Shown piece by piece: positions 25,301 through 30,130 of a stretch of 30,130 nt of DNA (positions are counted from its first letter, which is position 1; every line of letters starts with the position of its first letter). Origin of the DNA: an uncultured Bacteriovoracaceae bacterium. GTDB lineage: Bacteria; Bdellovibrionota; Bacteriovoracia; Bacteriovoracales; Bacteriovoracaceae. A program made the translations under genes and the position numbers. The DNA is taken from contig CALFYV010000076.1 of the NCBI GenBank assembly GCA_937952395.1, forward strand, positions 1-30,130. The letters are read 5' to 3'. The notes below the pieces were generated by a model. It ran no database searches, was not told the origin of the DNA, and saw nothing but the letters and a program-made list of their open reading frames with translations.

Positions 25301-26345
25301 TGATGAAGCGAATTTTAGCTTTATAGAAAAGTCTAACTTTATACTTAGTGGCAGTGGTGCCTTATTGGGGGAGAGGATACCTTATCGCTTATCTGGAGAA
25401 CTATTTTTAGATAGTGGTCTTATACAAGCTGAGTTTGATGAGCTCGCTAGTAAAGGGGCGCTTTCTATTGGCAAGAGTAGACATCTTCCCGAAAAATCAA
25501 ATATCAAAGAATCCAAGCTTATCGATTCAAATGTGTCTGTAAATTTAAAAGGGCCAGTGGTTATAAAAAACTCAATGGTCGATATGTCATTCAATGGCGA
25601 TATCAATGTTTTAGAAAGTATATTTGAACCTAAAATAACAGGAAAGCTTTCTGTTATACCCGGTCTGGGTCGTTTTTTCTTCAAAAGTAATGAGTTTGCT
25701 GTGAGTAAAGGAGAAATTTATTTTTCTGAAAATAGCAATTCTATCAATCCTGAATTAGATTTTATCGCAAACACAGCGATTGACGAATATAACATTACCA
25801 TGCGAATTCTAGGTACTTCAGAGAATTTCAATATAGGACTTAACTCCGAGCCCGCTCTAGCAAGAAATGATATACTTTCTTTGATAGCCTTTGGTTATAC
25901 TGATGAACAAACGAAAGGTTTGTCAGGTCAAGCACGCAATGAAATTTCGTCAGTTGGAGTTGGGACACTATTATTTGAAAGTTTTAAAATTAACGAAGCA
26001 CTCAAAAGTGAATTCGGAGTTAAGCTGAACGTCGGTACACAGTTGGATGACTCTCAACAAAGTTTTTTACAAGGAACATCTAGTGGTGAAGGTGCCGGAA
26101 CTCGAGTCCGCTCTGCTACAAAAGTTGAAGTTCAGAAAAGGCTTAATGAGGCAATGAGCCTATCTGTTTCAAGTACAGTTGGAGGTGCAATCGGGCAAAG
26201 ACAGAGCATGAACTTGAATTACAAAATAAATGATACGATGTCGTTAGAGGGTGTTTACCAAACAAAGACTAACGAAGACGGAGAAGAGGATATTATCGAT
26301 AACTCTATGGGAGTTGATGTTAAATTTCGTTGGTCAACAAAATGA
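22311..26345 (+). CDS. tamB: TamB-like envelope protein (AsmA/DUF490 family)
   Basis: The 1344-residue protein has an N-terminal signal anchor (about residues 6-24), a very long repetitive beta-rich periplasmic region, and a C-terminal TamB/DUF490 domain (about 1000-1344) with DILSLIAFGYTDEQTKGLSG and a final beta-rich segment ending VDVKFRWSTK. TamB spans the periplasm; family members are linked to outer-membrane protein assembly and phospholipid transport, with TamA as partner. The TTG at 22311 is the first possible start after an in-frame stop. The next ATG (22365) would cut into the membrane anchor, so TTG is preferred despite a weak Shine-Dalgarno. It overlaps the upstream gene by 17 bases and the omp85 gene by ATGA, in line with a TamA/TamB pair. 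Confidence 0.88.
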   Translation: MKNLNKIIFTFLISVFFLMFIMWRAIHSEFFASILSKYTNKYITKYLNSSTRFESISLEFFPPGASLHGISFEDQKNDITLKLNAKKISIYFNMFAAFNNKLTISELEVSDSIAELIIKENISKSKAGDERFENKIQFDELNKILSELPVSVRSISLNDFYLKTNNGKAYLQRVKLGFDKKTWDLWFDIRQMKHPLVDKEWGGIESAKGYVVLNQHQLSLREFEARKGFVKLSVKGEITNPFEVKKNIEVETLLSGYCPELTSYLPAEYEFISYGGFIEIWSKLSGPILKPNVNALIRLDNVSTNFFDVDELAIKASYNTNELRVSQLDFSYKNEKLNLSNEFVLYDFKTNTLFPLPTQLEARGVSIKNGLKFLSDVLEPLSGELHGKFFVGALNNKIIFTPLKGFELRNFNLSTIDDDKRSTIIENESLVFNAANFIIDGPVFRLDADVSFGQSNVKIKGKVGNGNVDFISELGDINLENLGKISGLDIKGSGKMQFNIKGPYDNVVFNFTGQLQESSFEQYFLGNTSLDLSIKLKPGEILLNSISGKLLNTLYFSKGTYSYRTNAINLSVNTPHTTFTDIKSMYKPLVDKLQWTPSELNGLVGLNYQVQGKVSLGEMIVNGKLLAENVIFYTESLPKISTQFKLATSKLSFSNIIFEKETANLSGFFNYDFITSNYNYFFDLKNAYLNEINITKNIFRSLTAKIDGKISGEKKSSEKINLELFFTGSKVNGRPVNDSDLKMSLNKEVLAFELNYIGKNLILNGEIDFKEDQKSEKNLSFIKSKLDISNLKTFVSSFIGEHLYNSNLLGSVNTQLEGHFNIHNISKLDLNATILNLKIVKDDVLIESLQPGYFLVEKGNIKSWHFESVGNKGLIVSNGKGSFYSKYNVHSIIDLDANLLEVISDKIVKIDGVIRSEVIFSDNYKLGFSFITSTDKFDFGYEGLPTTLQETKAKFVFDGERLSIEKFNSRLSNGSLDMKGEVIVQFPYPKININYKLDEANFSFIEKSNFILSGSGALLGERIPYRLSGELFLDSGLIQAEFDELASKGALSIGKSRHLPEKSNIKESKLIDSNVSVNLKGPVVIKNSMVDMSFNGDINVLESIFEPKITGKLSVIPGLGRFFFKSNEFAVSKGEIYFSENSNSINPELDFIANTAIDEYNITMRILGTSENFNIGLNSEPALARNDILSLIAFGYTDEQTKGLSGQARNEISSVGVGTLLFESFKINEALKSEFGVKLNVGTQLDDSQQSFLQGTSSGEGAGTRVRSATKVEVQKRLNEAMSLSVSSTVGGAIGQRQSMNLNYKINDTMSLEGVYQTKTNEDGEEDIIDNSMGVDVKFRWSTK

Positions 26346-28648
26346 AATTATTGTTTTATTTATTTATTTACTTATTCATGTATATTACCCAAACAGCGTA
26401 TTCATCAACAGGTATAAAAGTTGAAGAGGTAATGTTGAATTGTGAAACTAGTTTCTTCTGTCAAAAATTCAAAACAGAGTATAGTAAAATAAAAGGCGAT
26501 TATAGGGATCTTGAACATTTAGAAAGTTCTTTGAAAATTTATCTCTCACGTGGGGGAGTTAAAAACGTTAATTATAAAATTTACCGAAGCAATAAATCCT
26601 ACAGTATAAATATTAATTTAACTCCGAAGAAAATTATTTCTAAAGTAGAAATTAAGCATCATCCTCCAAGATCTATAAGTTTTATACGCTCAGCGGTTCC
26701 GATTATGATTGGTGATTTCTATAGTCCAATCAAAATAGATGAATCCATGGCCAATATTACTCAATTTCTTTCTGAGCGCGGCTATGTACGTAACGAGGTA
26801 AGTCTTGATGAGGTCTCAAAGCCTGATGGAAATATAGAAGTTTATTTTCATGTTCAACTTCATGAGCCAGTAAGATTGGGCAAAGTATTAGTTAATGCCA
26901 ATAGCGTTGTGGTAAAAAAAATAATAGAAAATAAGTTTTTATCTGATTATAAAATGCCCTTTGACCCAAATCAAATCAAGAGAAAAATCTCTGAAGTCAA
27001 TGATGAGTTATTTTCAAATGGCTACTATTTGATATCCATTGAGGCTAATACGAGTAAAGTTAATGGGGAAGTTGTTCTAGATCTATCTGTGATTAATGAA
27101 CAATCCTATGTATTTTCATTTAATGATGAAAAATTAGTTTTTCGCAAAGATGAGTTTTTAATACCCATAAGAGATTTCTTTAAAAAGTTTAGTCGTGAAA
27201 TAAATCAGAAAAATTTATTGGATATAGTTAATGAAATGTATTTACAGAAGGCTTATTTAAATCCAGAAGTTAAGATCACTGAAAAAAATTATACAAATCA
27301 TTTAAATGAACCGGTCAGACTTTTTGATATTAAAATTACTGAAAACTTACGAACTAAAATTGAAGAAATTAGATTTAAGGGAAATATTAATAAAACAGAT
27401 TATGAAATAATGAATATTTATAATCAATACAAAGATGAGTTAGCGAGCTTGAATCTTTACGATTCACTTTATTATAAAAAGTTTATTCAATTTCTCAAAA
27501 ACGAATATATATCTCAGGGCTTTGTGCAGGTAGAAGTCAATGGTCCCATTGTCTCAAGTGGGGCTTCAGACTATTCTTATATTTTAGATTTTCAAATAAA
27601 AGAAGGTGTCAGAACAAGAATTAATCGAATAAATTTCCAAGGAATTCCTCAAGATACTAAAAATGACTTACTCCAATTAATGGATAACAAGGAAAATAAT
27701 TTTTTCAATCCAATTGTTCTTGATGAAGAGTTAAAAAAAATAAATGATTATTTTCAGAATAAGGGATACTTCTATTCTCAGATTATGAATTTAAACTCAT
27801 CAGAATTAGTACAATATTCTCCTGATAGAACAAGTGTAGATTTAAATATACATCTTGATATTGGTCATAGACTTAGGCTGGGAAGTATTATCATTCTCGG
27901 GAATATAAAGACAAAAAAGAAATTTATTAATAAAAGAATTTTATTAAAACCAGGTGATTTATTAACACCTCAAAACGTAAAAAAAATTGAAGAAAGGTTA
28001 TCTCAAAGTGGATTATTTCTTTTTGTAAATGTAAAACCGGTTTCTCCAAACCCAATTGATGAAGTGACAGATTTATTAATTTCGCTTCAAGAGAGAGATT
28101 CTATTGTTATTGAAGTTGCACCAGGCTATAGAACCGACTTAGGTTTAAAACTTTCAAATCAAATTAAATTCAATAATTTATGGGGAATGAATCGTACTTT
28201 TTCAATAAAGGCCCAAGCCAACCAACGACTTTCATTTAGTTCTTTGGCCCCCGAACGAAGAGATGATCAAGACTTTATTGAATATGGTCTGCAATTCGAT
28301 TTTGGTATGCCTGATTTGGCAGATACTAAATTTAACTTATATGTCAGCACCAGTTTTACCAAGAAGCGTTTTTATTCTTTTGATGCTGATATTAATAGAA
28401 ATTCACTGTCACTAAACAGGGATTGGACTCGCTCCTTTTCAACAAATTTGCGTTACCAATTTGAAAACATTAGTCAGTTTAACGCTGTTCAGGCAAATGA
28501 TAATGGTAAATTTCGAATCGGTTCACTAACACCATCATTTACTCTAGATTTTAGAGACAATAGGATTAATCCTACTAAGGGAACCTATTTTAATCTCTCT
28601 TGGGAGTTTGCCAATCCCTTACTTTTTTTTCAATATTATTATACTTAA
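26342..28648 (+). CDS. Omp85/TamA-type outer-membrane assembly protein, N-terminal part (interrupted)
   Basis: The frame starts at the ATG at 26342, which overlaps the tamB stop (ATGA); a TTG four codons earlier is less likely. It has a signal peptide (about 1-21), then about seven POTRA-like domains (residues 22-580), and the first strands of an Omp85 barrel from about residue 585 (VAPGYRTDLGLKLSNQ). An in-frame TAA at 28646-28648 stops it after 768 residues, in the middle of the barrel. The same frame continues without any shift into 28691-29152, which encodes the rest of the barrel; without the stop the protein would be 936 residues. Next to tamB, TamA is the most likely role, although BamA-like is possible. 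Gene decay, recent mutation, read-through or sequence error could all explain the stop. Confidence 0.82.
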   Translation: MKLLFYLFIYLFMYITQTAYSSTGIKVEEVMLNCETSFFCQKFKTEYSKIKGDYRDLEHLESSLKIYLSRGGVKNVNYKIYRSNKSYSININLTPKKIISKVEIKHHPPRSISFIRSAVPIMIGDFYSPIKIDESMANITQFLSERGYVRNEVSLDEVSKPDGNIEVYFHVQLHEPVRLGKVLVNANSVVVKKIIENKFLSDYKMPFDPNQIKRKISEVNDELFSNGYYLISIEANTSKVNGEVVLDLSVINEQSYVFSFNDEKLVFRKDEFLIPIRDFFKKFSREINQKNLLDIVNEMYLQKAYLNPEVKITEKNYTNHLNEPVRLFDIKITENLRTKIEEIRFKGNINKTDYEIMNIYNQYKDELASLNLYDSLYYKKFIQFLKNEYISQGFVQVEVNGPIVSSGASDYSYILDFQIKEGVRTRINRINFQGIPQDTKNDLLQLMDNKENNFFNPIVLDEELKKINDYFQNKGYFYSQIMNLNSSELVQYSPDRTSVDLNIHLDIGHRLRLGSIIILGNIKTKKKFINKRILLKPGDLLTPQNVKKIEERLSQSGLFLFVNVKPVSPNPIDEVTDLLISLQERDSIVIEVAPGYRTDLGLKLSNQIKFNNLWGMNRTFSIKAQANQRLSFSSLAPERRDDQDFIEYGLQFDFGMPDLADTKFNLYVSTSFTKKRFYSFDADINRNSLSLNRDWTRSFSTNLRYQFENISQFNAVQANDNGKFRIGSLTPSFTLDFRDNRINPTKGTYFNLSWEFANPLLFFQYYYT

Positions 28649-28690
28649 ATTATTTATTATCATAAAATTATTTCCAGAAATCGCCTCTAT

Positions 28691-29152
28691 GTGCCCTTTG
28701 CGGATAAAAAAGCAGTTTTCGCCTTTTACACGGCTTTAGGTATGCAAAAAAATTCTTCGGATAACAGCGGAATACCAAGTATTAAAGTTTTTCGTTTAGC
28801 CGGCAGTGATATTATTCGTGGTTATAGCGACGAAGAAATGAACGTAGTTAATAACTTAGATGTTAGTGAGGTCGATGTACGAGATACTGTTTATATGAGT
28901 CTTTTTAAAATTGAACCCAGATATTTTATTAATGATAATCTTATGTTGGGAGTTTTTGCGGATGGAGGAAGTCTATTTCTTAATTCTTTTACTCCTTTTG
29001 ATGTCCGCTCTTCTGTGGGAATCAGCCTTAAATATCTAACGCCCGTTGGTTCTCTAGACTTTGATTATGGACACAAGCTAAATCGGGGAAGGTTGCCGGA
29101 TGGAACAGAGGAAAGCCCGGGTAGGCTACATATTTCCATAGGTTTTTTCTAA
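28691..29152 (+). CDS. Omp85/TamA-type protein, C-terminal barrel part (continuation after in-frame stop)
   Basis: This is the remainder of the interrupted Omp85 barrel, in the same frame as the upstream part. The GTG at 28691 is only the first start-like codon after the stop; coding similarity seems to run back through the gap, since residues before it (SRNRLYVPF) look like barrel strand. It contains IIRGYSDEE, the conserved VRGF-type motif of the Omp85 loop 6, and ends in a final strand with a terminal Phe (LHISIGFF), the usual C-terminal signal of outer-membrane barrels. No convincing Shine-Dalgarno precedes the GTG. On its own it would lack POTRA domains and half of the barrel. Confidence 0.75.
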   Translation: MPFADKKAVFAFYTALGMQKNSSDNSGIPSIKVFRLAGSDIIRGYSDEEMNVVNNLDVSEVDVRDTVYMSLFKIEPRYFINDNLMLGVFADGGSLFLNSFTPFDVRSSVGISLKYLTPVGSLDFDYGHKLNRGRLPDGTEESPGRLHISIGFF

Positions 29153-29201
29153 GCTGTCTAATTTTTTGACATATAAAATCTCCATGAATGGCTTAAATTT
29201 A

Positions 29202-29229
29202 TTGTTAAAATAACGCAATGGGCTATAAT
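29202..29229 (+). promoter_or_regulatory. Sigma-70-like promoter of the small outer-membrane protein gene
   Basis: TTGTTA (29202-29207) and TATAAT (29224-29229) are 16 bases apart, within the 110-base gap after the omp85 gene. Transcription from near 29236 would give a leader of about 27 bases. A perfect TTGACA lies further upstream (29166-29171) but has no good -10 at a proper distance. Confidence 0.6.
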
Positions 29230-29262
29230 TTTTTCTAATATTCAATATCAATGGAGAACTTT

Positions 29263-30042
29263 ATGAACAAATTATTTCTTTTAACCTTAATAACGAGTAT
29301 GGCGGCTTCTGCTGCTACCACAAACAAGCGTCTGGCACGCTATAAGGCAAATGTCGGGACTTCAACCACGAAAGCCAGGACTGCTACCAAGAAAACAAAA
29401 GACTTAAACTCAATGCTTCAGTTGCAAATAGGGCAAGATAAAGCTGGATTTGATAATCAGACTGTGAATGGTAATTTATCTGGGCTGCACTTAGCTGCTA
29501 GAAAAAACTTTCATATTATTAACGGGCTTTTTACTACCTCGAGTATTGGCTATAGAAGATTGAGTAATACTCAGACTTTTACCAATAATAAGGTTAATCC
29601 TTTAGTGGTTGATCCAAATACGAGCTATTCAACAGATACCAATATGAATGAGGTTTATATTGGACAGACCATTGGATATCATTTTGATATCTTACGAAAT
29701 GTTGCTATCCGTCCATTTGCTGGTTTAAATATTGGTCAAATTTCAACTAACTACACTGTGACAGGAAACGGCTCGGTAATTGGTAATAATACAGCTACTG
29801 GTAATAACAGCAATTTAAACCTCGCTCCAGTCATTGGTGCAGAGTTAAATATTTATAGAAATTACTCAATTTTTGCTACATTTAATCGCTCACGAGTTGA
29901 GTTAGACCAAAATGCTGGTGTTAATAACCTTCTTAAAAATTCAGCAGATAGATTAGAACGTACGCAGAATGTTGAGACTCTAACAATTTCAGCATCTTAC
30001 AATTTCTATAACTTAATAAAATTTTCACTAAAAAGGGCTTAA
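29263..30042 (+). CDS. Small outer-membrane beta-barrel protein
   Basis: I recognise the type but not a specific family. From the ATG at 29263 it has 259 residues. This start is chosen because TGGAGA (29252-29257), inside an upstream in-frame ATG codon region, works as the Shine-Dalgarno. The signal peptide is about 1-17 (ending AASA). A Lys/Thr/Arg-rich periplasmic stretch follows (about 18-48), then alternating amphipathic strands of an OmpA/OmpW-like eight-strand barrel (for example VAIRPFAGLNIGQIS and LAPVIGAELNIYRNYSIFATF). An Asn/Gly/Thr-rich loop lies near residues 163-185. Its own promoter and a strong terminator make it a single-gene unit. A function cannot be stated. Confidence 0.8.
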   Translation: MNKLFLLTLITSMAASAATTNKRLARYKANVGTSTTKARTATKKTKDLNSMLQLQIGQDKAGFDNQTVNGNLSGLHLAARKNFHIINGLFTTSSIGYRRLSNTQTFTNNKVNPLVVDPNTSYSTDTNMNEVYIGQTIGYHFDILRNVAIRPFAGLNIGQISTNYTVTGNGSVIGNNTATGNNSNLNLAPVIGAELNIYRNYSIFATFNRSRVELDQNAGVNNLLKNSADRLERTQNVETLTISASYNFYNLIKFSLKRA

Positions 30043-30063
30043 TTTTAAGCCCTTTTTTTTTAT
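30031..30063 (+). terminator. Rho-independent terminator after the small outer-membrane protein gene
   Basis: AAAAGGGCTTAA (30031-30042) pairs with TTAAGCCCTTTT (30045-30056), followed by a run of T. The stop codon of the gene (30040-30042) is inside the stem. Confidence 0.9.
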
Positions 30064-30085
30064 TTTTACTTGCCATGCTTATGTA

Positions 30086-30115
30086 TTGACTAACGGCCCC
30101 ATAATTGGTTATAAA
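30086..30115 (+). promoter_or_regulatory. Sigma-70-like promoter for a gene beyond the right edge
   Basis: TTGACT (30086-30091) and TATAAA (30110-30115) are 18 bases apart, each one base from consensus. No coding start follows within the window, so the target lies to the right. Confidence 0.6.
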
Positions 30116-30130
30116 TCCAATTCTTGTTAA

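Noticed and set aside
28624..28660. Frameshift at the T8 run as the cause of the broken omp85 gene
   Set aside because: The sequence before and after the stop is in the same frame. Adding one T gives another stop soon after, and removing one T puts the downstream barrel out of frame, so two compensating indels would be needed. A single-base nonsense change is simpler.
1..30130. tRNA, rRNA, CRISPR array, insertion sequence or phage genes
   Set aside because: Looked for in the gaps and among the coding regions; nothing supporting any of these was seen.

Overview
The window is about 30 kb of AT-rich, densely packed DNA, almost all of it coding on the + strand. It reads as the chromosome of a Gram-negative bacterium: it has a secretin, Omp85 and TamB proteins, a beta-barrel protein and signal peptides. 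The content and gene order suggest a low-GC member of the Bdellovibrionota, similar to Bacteriovorax or Halobacteriovorax. That assignment is inference from gene order and AT-richness. No rRNA, tRNA, insertion sequence, CRISPR array or phage gene was seen, and no gene-free stretch exceeds about 300 bases.

Layout. (1) Bases 1-4450 hold the end of a Bat (aerotolerance-type) operon: the 3' part of a fused batB-batC gene and batD. They are followed, with overlapping ends, by ribF and a short aroE-like gene. (2) Bases 4499-17189 hold a complete type IVa pilus locus in the order pilB, pilT, pilC, pilA, a reverse-strand TPR membrane protein, an ABC ATPase, an ABC permease, pilD, pilM, pilN, pilO, pilP, pilQ. 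As I recall it, this matches the Myxococcus xanthus pil locus (B-T-C-[S-R]-A-G-H-I-D-M-N-O-P-Q). Here pilS/pilR are absent and the gene at the pilG position is inverted. (3) Bases 17202-22327 carry a cytoplasmic TPR protein, aroQ, efp, accB, accC and a second helical-repeat protein. (4) Bases 22311-29152 hold tamB and an omp85/tamA-type gene, which together form an outer-membrane protein insertion module. The omp85 frame is broken by a single in-frame TAA in the barrel. (5) Bases 29263-30042 encode a small outer-membrane beta-barrel protein with its own promoter and terminator. A strong promoter at the right edge points to a gene outside the window.

How the parts work together. PilB and PilT power extension and retraction through PilC. 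PilD processes PilA. PilM-N-O-P form the alignment complex linked to the PilQ secretin. The ABC pair probably supports pilus assembly, as reported for M. xanthus PilH/PilI. Overlapping or near-touching genes suggest large transcription units: bat-ribF-aroE; pilB-T-C; pilA alone, with its own leader and terminator; pilH-I-D; and pilM-N-O-P-Q running on toward tamB-tamA. The best promoters seen are at 12430 (pilM), 15302 (pilQ, extended -10), 29202 (small outer-membrane protein) and 30086 (off-window gene).

The strongest points for a second look are the interrupted, roughly seven-POTRA Omp85 gene beside tamB, the structured pilA leader, the inverted pilG-position gene with back-to-back -10 elements, the BatB-BatC fusion, and the glycine/alanine-rich major pilin. 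I saw no clearly new multi-gene system.
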